DNA of 64,000 nucleotides, from positions 83,063-147,062 of the forward strand of contig CAVWUA010000026.1 of NCBI GenBank assembly GCA_963758025.1, written 5' to 3'. Position numbers and translations under genes: made by a program. This document shows positions 56,254 through 64,000 of this stretch, piece after piece. The stretch comes from CAVWUA01 sp963758025. Its GTDB lineage: Bacteria > Planctomycetota > Planctomycetia > Isosphaerales > Isosphaeraceae. Positions within the stretch are counted from its first letter, which is position 1, and each line of letters begins with the position of its first letter. The notes beneath the pieces were generated by a model. The model had not been told where the DNA came from, made no database searches, and worked only from the letters and a program-made list of their open reading frames with translations.

Positions 56254-57090
56254 ATGATCCGCGTCAGGTGCATTGTTATGCGTATAAGAATAATTGTAAT
56301 GTATATGATGTATTGCGGGATTGGATGTGGATCGGCCAGCGCGGCGTTTCAAAGCGCTCCGTGGACAGCCCAGGGGTGGGCCGGAGGCTACGGAGCGCGT
56401 TCGACCCGTGTGGCCCAGATGCATCCGGTGCAATCGGCGAATGTGGCCTGGAAACAGAACCTCGGAACGCTCCGACCGTATGCCAATGCCCGCGCGGCCT
56501 CGCTAAATTCCGCCACGTCCGCGGGCCGGTGGAGCGGAAGTCCGTATACGATCGATAGTTTGCTGGCCCGCCGCGCCCTGAACCCGATGCGGTTCGATCG
56601 CTTTCACCCCAGGCTGGGCCTCCTGCTGGCCAGGGATCTACGGCTCAGAGCGGCGGCCTCTCAGGGCTGCCTGCCGATGAACGGGCTGCTGGCCCCGACG
56701 GCTTATCATCGATACCTGCAATGGCGGCGCGCCTTGAACCCGGCGCGGTTCGACCATTTCCACCCGATTCTCGGCCCGTTGCTGGCGGAGGATAACCAGC
56801 TTCGCAATTCGCCGTTCTGTCCGCAGCCGGGCTATGTCACGCCGTCTCCGTCGCCTTCGCCCTACGTGTACCGCCCGCCGATCTTCGGGCATATCACGCC
56901 CCCTCCGCTGGGTACGGGATACCCCTACCCGCCGTCCAGTCCGGGGGGCGGTGGTGGTGGAGTTCCGGGGGGCGGGGGTGGCGGAAATCCGGTGCCGGAA
57001 CCTTCGGCCTGGGCCCTTCTGCTTCTGGGAGGGGCGTCGGCCTCTCTCGTGCGGTGGCGTCGGCGTCGCGCGTCGCACGCGGCGGCCTGA
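56254..57090 (+). CDS. PEP-CTERM sorting-domain protein with internal duplication
   Basis: A 278-residue exported protein. Signal peptide: MIRVRCIVMRIRIIVMYMMY to about residue 31 (SASA cut). The C-terminus is a PEP-CTERM signal: VPEPSAWALLLLGGASASLV then RWRRRR. Such signals are processed by exosortase (not in this window). The middle has a duplicated motif, RRALNPMRFDRFHPRLGLLL (about 106) and RRALNPARFDHFHPILGPLL (about 158), and a Pro/Gly-rich stretch before the anchor. Function unknown. Start ATG 56254 is set by the signal peptide. Confidence 0.82.
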   Translation: MIRVRCIVMRIRIIVMYMMYCGIGCGSASAAFQSAPWTAQGWAGGYGARSTRVAQMHPVQSANVAWKQNLGTLRPYANARAASLNSATSAGRWSGSPYTIDSLLARRALNPMRFDRFHPRLGLLLARDLRLRAAASQGCLPMNGLLAPTAYHRYLQWRRALNPARFDHFHPILGPLLAEDNQLRNSPFCPQPGYVTPSPSPSPYVYRPPIFGHITPPPLGTGYPYPPSSPGGGGGGVPGGGGGGNPVPEPSAWALLLLGGASASLVRWRRRRASHAAA

Positions 57091-57323
57091 TTTCGCCGCT
57101 CGGCGGGGACGGAACGGCTCCTTCGGGGGACTGACGGTGGGCCGGGCGCTGGACGAGCCCGGCCTGGGGCGGCACAATGAGGCCAGGGCGATCCCCGCGT
57201 GCCGCGACCGTAACGGGGCGAGGCGCGTGGGGATGCCGGGTCATTCTCGGCCGTTCGCGCCGGTCCTTTCACCGGCGCTGGCCCGCTTGCACCATTCCGT
57301 TTCTCAGCCAGGAGCCGTTGCCG

Positions 57324-60300
57324 ATGTCTGAACCGTACACGATGCGCCTCGGGGCCCGCCCGTCGGCGTGGACCCTGGGGCTATGCGCCCTGTTGCTCGT
57401 CTGGCCAGCCGTAGCGCCGGCGCAGGTCGGGCCGGAGGAATCGGCCCAGAAGGTCAAGCCGGCCGAGGGGCTGGACGCGACCCTCTGGGCGTCCGAGCCG
57501 ATGGTCATCAACCCGACGACCATGGACGTGGACTCCCGAGGCCGCGTGTGGGTCACCGAGGGCCTGAACTACCGACTCCACCGCAACCGCAACGGCGAGT
57601 TCTCGCGGATCGAGGAGTCCGACAAGATCAAGATCCTCGAAGATACCGACGGCGACGGCAAGGCGGACAAGATGACCGTCTTCGCCGACCGGATCTTCCC
57701 CGTGCCGATGGGCATCGCCGTCGAGGAGCGTTACGGCAAGGACGGCCAGTACCAGGGCTGCAAGGTGTACGTCGGCAATAGCCCGAACCTGCTCGTCCTG
57801 GAAGACACCGACGGCGACGACAAGGCCGACAAGCGGTATCCGCTCCTGACCGGCTTCGGCGGGATCGACTCCGACCACGGCGTCCACGGTATGGTGCTCG
57901 GCCTCGACGGCAAGCTGTACTTCACCCACGGTGACGGCTGCTGCTCGGTCCAGCCCGAGGGGGGCGAGAAGACGCAGAACTTCGACGTGACCGACAAGAG
58001 CGGCCGGCACGTCTGGTCCGACCAGCTCGCCAACACCCTCCGCGTGAACCGCGACGGCACCCAGTTCGAGATCCTCGCCGACCGCCAGCGGAACAACTAC
58101 GAGACGTCGCTCGACTCCTTCGGCCGCTCCTTCACCAGCGACAACGACGACGACGGCAACCGCGGCTGCCGCGTGATCTGGGTGATGGACGGCGGCGCCT
58201 ACGGCTACCGCACGCCGGGCAGCCCCCGCCACTGGGGCGAGGACGTGCCGGGCAACGTCCCCAAGCTCGTCGGCACCGGCAACGGCAGCCCCTGCGGCAT
58301 CATGGTCTATGACGGCTCGCTCCTGCCGGGCGACTATCAAGGCGGCATCTTCGAGGCCGACGCCGGCACCCGCCAGATCAACTTCTTCCCGATCACCCGC
58401 AAGGGGGCGGCCTTCCGCACCGAGTACAAGGTCCTGCTCGGCAGCGACGACCCGTGGTTCCGCCCGGTCGATATGACCGCCGCGCCCGATGGCTCGGTCT
58501 TCGTCGCCGACTGGTACGACGCCGGGGTCGGCGGCCACGCCTTCCGCGACCAGACGACCGGCCGGATTTACCGCGTCGCGCCGAAGGGGCACAAGCCCCA
58601 GACGGTCAAGCCGGATTTCGCCACCATCGACGGCCTGATCGCCGCCTTGAAGTCGCCGGTCGTCGCCACGGCGGACGTCGCCCGCCGCCTGCTGATCGAG
58701 CGCGGCGACGAGGCGAAAGAGGCCCTGAAGACGCTGTACGAGAAGGGCAAGCCGGCCCAGCGTGCCCGGGCACTCTGGGTGCGTTACGCGATCGAGGGGG
58801 ATTCCGTTCCTCTTGCGGCCCTGAAGGATCACGATCCGCAAATCCGCGAGCAGGCCGTGCGGATGCTGGGCCGCGACGTGCCGCAATAATGGGCACGTCG
58901 AGTATAAAAATGACGATGCGAAGCGTCCCCCGGCGGCCGAGAAGCACCTCAAGGCGCTGCTGCCCCTGGCGGACGATTCCGACGCCGGGGTGCGCCGGGA
59001 GCTGATCCTGGCCCTGCGGAACCTGCCGACCGAGACGGTCGGGGAGGCCCTGAAGACGCTCGCCCGGAACTGGGACGGTCAGGACCGCTGGTATCTCGAA
59101 GCGCTCGGCCTGGCCCTGCGGGATCGGGAGCGGAGCGTACCTGTCCGAAGTGTTCGACGGCAACCTCTACGGTGACCTGAACCTGTCGGAGAGCGGCCAG
59201 AACGGCGACGTCGCCTTGCCGCCGTACTTCCCGGTCGATCGCAACGAGGCGTTCATCGCCACGAGCGACCCCGCGCTTCCGCCCGCCGATGCCCTGTCGA
59301 AGAACCTGGGCCTGGCCTGGGAGGTCCATCGCGCGGAGGTGCTGCCGCTGTTGACCCGCGTCCTGCCGGGCCTCAGCAGTCCCGCCCTGCGGCAAGCGGC
59401 CGACGACGTGATCATGCAGATCGACGACCCGAGCGGCGCCGAGACGCTGGCGGCCCTGGTGCTTGAAGTCGGACGACCCGATCCGCAAGCGGCAGATCCT
59501 CGACACGCTCGGCCGCAAGCTGGAGAGCAACTGGCGACCGGCCGCGGGTCACGAAAAAGTGGTCCAGGCGATCGAGTCCGCCCTGGGCGATCCGGCCACC
59601 CGCGCGGCGGGCATCGCGGCGGCGGCGGCGACGGGGGATCGGCGTTATGCCGAAAAGCTCGTCGGCTACCTGAACGATGAGAAACTGCCGGCCGAGGATC
59701 GCGTGGCGGCCCTGGAGGCCATCGGCCAGCTCCGCGCCCCGCAGGCTGGCGAGACGCTCAATAAGCTGATCGCCCAGGCGAAGGAGCAAGGGGCCTCGAC
59801 CCCGCTGGCCGAGGCGGCCATCCGGACCTTGCCCCGGCTCGGCGATGCGAAGGGACGTCTGAGCCAGGTGGTTCGAGCCGACGACATGCCTCTCGGCCTG
59901 CGCCGGGAAGCGCTGCGGACCCTCGCCCAGCAAGGGCGCGAGGGGGGCATGCAGATTGTCAACCTGGCGAAGAACGGCGAGTTGTCCGACGCCCTCAAGA
60001 CCGATGCGGCGGTCGCCTTGAACACGCATCCCGATCGTCAAGTGCGGGACGAGGCGGGGCAGGTCTTGCCGTTGCCGAAGTCGAAGGCCGGCAAGCCGTT
60101 GCCGCAGCTTTACGAGCTGGTGCGCCGCGAGGGAGACGCCGGAAAGGGGCGCGATATCTTCTTCCTCACCGAGCAGAACGCCTGCGGCGGCTGCCATCGC
60201 GTGCAAGGGCGTGGCAACTGGGTCGGCCCGGACCTCTCGACGATCGGCACGAAGTACGGCAAGGACGAGCTGCTCCGCTCGATCCTCAGCCCGAGCGCGG

Positions 60301-61040
60301 CGATCGGCTACAACTACCGCAGCCTGGTCCTGGCGCTCGACGACGGCCGGGTCATCACCGGCTTGCCGGTCGAGGAGGCCGCCGGCCGCCTCGTGCTGAA
60401 GACGGCCGACGGCGAGCGCATCGCCGTGCGGACGGCCGAGATCGACGACCGCAAGACCAGCGACGTTTCGCTGATGCCCGAGGGGCTGGCCGAGTCGCTC
60501 GGCGAGCAGGACCTGGTGGACCTTCTCGCCTTCCTGACGACCCTGAAGCAGCCGGTGAGCATCGTCGGTCAGTTCCAGGCGATCGGCCCGGTGGCCGAGC
60601 CGAACGGCAAGCCGGCGCTCGACCCGTCGAAGCGGGTGGACCCGAAGGCCGGGGTGAAGGGGCCGGACGGCCAGACCCTCTCCTGGCGGCGTCTGACGGC
60701 CGACGCCGAAGGGCGGATCGACCTGACGCCCCTGGGGGCCAACGACCCGTCGAAGGCCGTGTACCTGCACGCCCCGGTGGCCTCGTCGGTCGAGCAGAAG
60801 GCCCGGCTCGTGCTGGACACGAAGGCGGACGTCCGGGCCTGGCTCGGCGGCAAGGAGCTTTCCCTGCCCGCCCCGAGCGAGGACGGTCCGCGATCCGTCG
60901 AGGTGACGCTCCCGAACGGCACCACCGACCTGGTCGTCCGCGTCCCCGGTCACGCCGAGGCCGCCCTGGTCGCCACCTTCGTCGCCGACCGCCCGATCGA
61001 GTTCAGCCCGGTCGATACCACGCGCGTCTCTGCTCGCTGA
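57324..61040 (+). CDS. PVC-type CxxCH heme-binding protein (three frameshifts)
   Basis: About 1,238 residues joined. Signal peptide (TLGLCALLLVWPAVAPAQ). A beta-propeller domain follows (LYFTHGDGCCSVQPEGGE, VFVADWYDAGVGGHAF), then HEAT-like helical repeats (DHDPQIREQAVRMLG, ADDSDAGVRRELILALRNL), and a cytochrome c-like module with NACGGCHRVQGRG as the heme site. A beta-rich tail ends the protein. Breaks at about 58880, 59130 and 59465 each need one base. Start ATG 57324 has AGGAG upstream. These planctomycete proteins are periplasmic; the redox partner is unknown. A terminator follows. Confidence 0.88.
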
Positions 61041-61063
61041 GTCGCTCGCGGCACGCAAAAACC

Positions 61064-61103
61064 AACCCCGGCGGCCTTCTCCACAAGGCCGCCGGGGTTT
61101 TTC
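61064..61103. terminator. hairpin terminator with T-run
   Basis: AACCCCGGCGGCCTT and its complement AAGGCCGCCGGGGTT with a 6-nt loop, followed by TTTC on the plus strand. It ends the CxxCH gene and also faces the minus-strand adaptor gene. Confidence 0.85.
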
Positions 61104-61171
61104 ATTACCGTCCGTGACATGGGTTGATGGCCGAAGCAGAGAAGCCTGACCTCAACCACCAACCATCTCTC

Positions 61172-61212
61172 TTGGCGTTCCCTTGCGCCTTCGCGTCCTT
61201 GCGAGCGGTCTT
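61172..61212. repeat. dispersed CGCAAAGACGCGAA-type repeat (inverted copy)
   Basis: CTTGCGCCTTCGCGTCCTTG on the plus strand is the inverted form of the motif at 6110 and 28351. It lies just past the likely end of the adaptor gene. Confidence 0.4.
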
Positions 61213-61224
61213 CCCCACGACAAT

Positions 61225-62531
61225 TCAGAACGGCACCGCCCCCGCGGCCGCCGGCTGGGCGGGGGCGCGGCGGGCCGGGGCGCCGGTCGGGTGGTGGGGG
61301 CCGCCGGTCGGGTCGTCCTTGTGGGGGGCGCGGTGCGTGTCGTGGTGGGGGGCGCGGACCGGGGCACATTGCTGTTCGGCGCACCGATCGGCGCGACGCG
61401 CGACGCCGGCGCGCCACCTTGCGGCCCGATGTCCGCGACCGAGCCGGTGGCGTTCGGGTTCGGCGCCGTGCCTTCAATCGTCGCGTCGGCCCCTTCCCCG
61501 AACCGGGCATCGCGCCCGAACCGGATGAACGTGCCGGCGGTCAGTGGGATCGACGACTCGACGATCAGGATGTCCGTCGGCCGGAATTCCCCGGCGACCT
61601 GCGTGCGGTCCAGCCCGGCATTGCCAAGAACCGTGACGGGAACGTCCTTCACGTGCTCGTTGCGGATCACCTGCACGATGGCGTTGCGCGCCGTGGGATT
61701 CTTGACCGCCCGGTTCGACACGGCGGCGATCGGGGCATCCGGCAAATATGGGCTATGAACGCGCAAACCCGGCTCCAGGTCCAGCTTATCGGGGTTCTCG
61801 ACCGTCACCCAGGCCGCCGACCAGGGAATCGCCAGCTCGCGCAGAACGGCGAACCCCTCGTGCAGCGGCAAGAGGGTCTCGACCTTGCCCGAGACGGTCT
61901 TCCCCTCGCAGGTCAGTTTCAGGGTCTGCCCTTCCTTGACGGCCCCGCGATCGACCGGCACGAGCACCTTCAGGCGGCTGACGTCGGCCAGGTCCCCCAG
62001 GTTCGTCCCCTTGACGACGTACTGGCCCGGGCTGACGGAAAAGGCCAGAACGCGGCCAGCGAACGGCGCGTGCAGGCTGCAACGGTCGAGCGCGGCCTTC
62101 GCCAGCTCGGCCTTCGCCCGCGCGGCTTCAAGCTGCGCCTCGTAGATCGTGCCATATCCGGCGTTGGTGTTGGCCTTGAGCGTCGCCTCGCGCTCCTTGA
62201 CCTCCGCCTCGGCGATCTTCAGGTTGGCGGCGGCCTCCGCGCGGTCGAGCTGCACGAGTTCCTGGTTCTCCCGAACCGTCGCGCCGACGGGGACCGGGAT
62301 CAGGCGGACCAGGCCATCATCCGGGGCCATCATGGCGATCCGCTGGATCGGCTCGAAGACCACGGGCACCTGATACCGCTCCGGCGAGAGCAGGGAAATC
62401 GGCGCCGTCTCGACCCGGGCGGTCGTCCGGCCCGTCGAGTCGCTGGAGCCGGCTGGGGCTTGCCCCCAGGTCATTCCGGCGGCCAACAGCGTCATCCCGG
62501 CCGACACCGCCGCCAATCGTCGCAGTTTCAT
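61225..62531 (-). CDS. HlyD-like periplasmic adaptor protein (frameshift near the end)
   Basis: About 435 residues. Signal peptide (AAVSAGMTLLAAGMTWGQ). The adaptor core has the lipoyl-like half DGLVRLIPVPVGATVRENQ, a helical hairpin (LKIAEAEVKEREATLKA...AELAKAALDR) and the second half APFAGRVLAFSVSPGQYVVK, then beta-barrel parts. The tail is Pro/Thr-rich. In the present frame it runs to 61152 with basic nonsense; one missing base in a C-run near 61270 would give PAAAGAVPF and a stop at 61225. No inner-membrane transporter is adjacent. Confidence 0.82.
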
Positions 62532-62724
62532 GGCCCACCTCTTTGCTGTTGGGTTTGATCGTGAGAAGGGAATGTGAACGTGACGGATGCATTCACACTA
62601 ATCGGCCCGGCCGGGCAGCGTCAACCGTCGGGCGAATCGAACGCCGCATTGCAAGCTCGGGCCGCTCGGGGTATCTTCCGACCTCCAGAGCCATTCGGAA
62701 GCGGTGCCCACAGGGAGGAGCCCC

Positions 62725-63135
62725 ATGGCGGCGAAGGTCACGAGCGTCTTTCTCTACGTGGATGATATCCTGAAGTCGCTCGATTTCTATCACGAGATCG
62801 TCGGCGCCGAGGTCGTGCAGGTCCATTCCGAGCAGGAAGGGGGGCCGATCAACCTGGCCATCCTCCGCTTCGGGGACTTCTCGATGATGCTCCATCCCCA
62901 GGCCCCCCACGAGCAGGAGTTCGTCGGCCAGCGGCTCGGCGTCGGCATCCACCTGCAACTGCGGGTCGATGACATCGACGCCTTCTATCAGCACTGCCTC
63001 GACGAGGGAGCCATTCTGAGCGTCTCCGGCGAGCCGGTCGATCAGGAATGGGGCTGGCGCGAATTCGCCCTGAAAGATCCCGACGGCTACGTCTGGTCGG
63101 TTTATCAGGACAAGTCCGGCGGCCGCTGGACCTGA
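62725..63135 (+). CDS. VOC family (glyoxalase/bleomycin resistance-like) protein
   Basis: A 136-residue protein with the beta-alpha-beta-beta-beta VOC fold. It starts KVTSVFLYVDDILKSLDFYH and has HLQLRVDDIDAFYQHC and WGWREFALKDPDGYVWSVYQ; His and Glu residues at typical metal positions are present. Reaction unknown. Start ATG 62725 has AGGGAGGAG upstream. It is divergent from the adaptor gene. Confidence 0.88.
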   Translation: MAAKVTSVFLYVDDILKSLDFYHEIVGAEVVQVHSEQEGGPINLAILRFGDFSMMLHPQAPHEQEFVGQRLGVGIHLQLRVDDIDAFYQHCLDEGAILSVSGEPVDQEWGWREFALKDPDGYVWSVYQDKSGGRWT

Positions 63136-63298
63136 TCCGGGCCGCGCAATCGGAAAAATCGTCAAGGTCCGTGTGCGTTCCGGCCGATGGGGAAGACGAG
63201 TTTGATGCACAAGTTCGCGGATACGTTCCGCGGGCGCGTCCACGCTCTTTTGAAGAGAGACACTCCGCCCTTTCCCCGGCCAAGGACGCGAGCGCGCC

Positions 63299-64000
63299 AT
63301 GCTGACGGCCCGGCCTCTCCACGTCTTCCCGATTCGACTTGCCCTCTCGTGCCTCGTCCTGATGACCCTGTGCGTCCCGGTCCGCGCCGGTGATCCCGAC
63401 GTGCGCCGGGCCCAGGCGAACACCGACGAGGCGGCGGGCGGTCCGGTCTCCTCCACCACCGCGCCGGCCGGTTCCGGGTCCACCCCCAGCGAGACGAACC
63501 TCGGCGTGCCGACCGCCCTGAGCGAGGGGGCCGGCGGCCAGCCGACGACCGCCCAGCAGCCCGAGGAGCCGGTGACCGAGGAGCCGGGGTCCCGCCTCTT
63601 GATGAAGGCGATCGGCTTGCCCGAGGATTCCCGGGTCCAGCTCTACGGCTGGATTCAGAACGCCTACACCGGCAACACCAACGGCACGCCCCCCAGCGGC
63701 TTGAACTTCGCCCTCTTCCCGAACCACCTGGCGAACCAGTGGACCGGCAACCAGTATTACTTCGTGATCGAGGACCCCATCGAGCAGGACGACACGGTCA
63801 ACTTCGGCTTCCGCGTCGATAACCTGTACGGCAACGACTGGCAGTTCACCAAGGACATCGGCCTCTTCGACAACGCCTTCGCCCCGAACGCCTTCTCCGG
63901 GTTCGACCTGCCCCAGCTCTACGTCGAGATGCACCTGCCGATCCTCACCGAAGGGGGCCTCGACCTGAAAGGGGGCCGCTTCTACTCGATCGCCGGTTAC
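63299..64000 (+). CDS. outer-membrane porin-like beta-barrel protein, N-terminal part (cut by window edge)
   Basis: 234 codons lie in the window without a stop. A signal peptide (LALSCLVLMTLCVPVRAG) and a Thr/Ser/Pro/Glu-rich spacer (SSTTAPAGSGSTPSE) are followed by RVQLYGWIQNAYTGNTNG, FGFRVDNLYGNDWQFTKD and LPQLYVEMHLP. These strands match planctomycete OmpL/BBP2-type putative porins. It would allow small solutes across the outer membrane. Start ATG 63299. Confidence 0.8.
   Translation, partial: MLTARPLHVFPIRLALSCLVLMTLCVPVRAGDPDVRRAQANTDEAAGGPVSSTTAPAGSGSTPSETNLGVPTALSEGAGGQPTTAQQPEEPVTEEPGSRLLMKAIGLPEDSRVQLYGWIQNAYTGNTNGTPPSGLNFALFPNHLANQWTGNQYYFVIEDPIEQDDTVNFGFRVDNLYGNDWQFTKDIGLFDNAFAPNAFSGFDLPQLYVEMHLPILTEGGLDLKGGRFYSIAGY

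Noticed and set aside
57381..61058. Long minus-strand frames over the CxxCH gene
   Set aside because: Antisense to a well-supported gene, with no ribosome site or domain.
1..64000. tRNA or rRNA genes
   Set aside because: No cloverleaf or conserved rRNA stretch was recognised by eye; a covariance search would be needed to be certain.

Overview
The window is high-GC bacterial chromosome with several planctomycete hallmarks: an ECF-type sigma factor followed by a zinc-ribbon Ser/Thr kinase with a DWG (not DFG) motif and TPR tail, a PVC-type CxxCH heme protein, a PEP-CTERM protein, giant surface proteins beginning with an LExLExRxLLS motif, and an HYExAFE protein. Planctomycetota is well supported. 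An Isosphaeraceae-like genus is only a guess. No rRNA, tRNA, CRISPR array or transposase gene was recognised.

Layout. 0-8.5 kb: mostly minus-strand housekeeping and small membrane genes (ketoacyl-ACP synthase, Uma2, bioB, HYExAFE nuclease-like, YkgJ-type, homocysteine methyltransferase, M50 protease, secreted alpha/beta hydrolase), then aroE on the plus strand. 8.7-13.1 kb: csrA, a TIM-barrel isomerase and a GH15 glucoamylase-like enzyme. 13.1-23.4 kb: a compact envelope/stationary-phase-type module of small tail-anchored proteins (CsbD/ElaB/YqjD-like, YqjE/holin-like, DUF1328, lipoprotein, Gly/Tyr-rich protein, degenerate GTPase, CBS protein, ferritin-like protein) around a sigma-54 activator and a soluble histidine kinase. 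Seven transcription units in it carry clear -24/-12 sigma-54 promoters and two more carry weaker ones. 23.4-28.3 kb: Gfo/Idh oxidoreductase, queuosine-precursor transporter, glmS. 28.7-32.2 kb: sigma factor and kinase, very GC-rich and riddled with frameshifts. 32.5-41.6 kb: TauE-like, rsmE, AAA ATPase, small membrane proteins, then a minus-strand lepA-lepB-lepB-lptB run. 41.9-52.6 kb: two huge repeat-built surface proteins, a relic of a third, and a TIGR03032-type protein. 53-64 kb: secreted hydrolase, HtrA protease, PEP-CTERM protein, CxxCH heme protein, HlyD-like adaptor, VOC protein and the start of a porin.

How it fits together. The most interesting unit is the 13-23 kb module. The sigma-54 promoters sit about 60-130 bp upstream of their genes on both strands and surround the only sigma-54 activator in the window, so I read them as its local regulon. 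At least five products end in the same Pro-led, glycine-zipper membrane tail, and one operon resembles E. coli yqjD-yqjE.

Caution on sequence quality. At least thirteen genes are split by single-base frameshifts, and many fit a missing G or C in a homopolymer. I treat these as probable assembly or base-calling errors and give joined coordinates with the frameshift position. Three related palindromic intergenic elements, plus a fragment in the glmS leader, form a dispersed repeat family.
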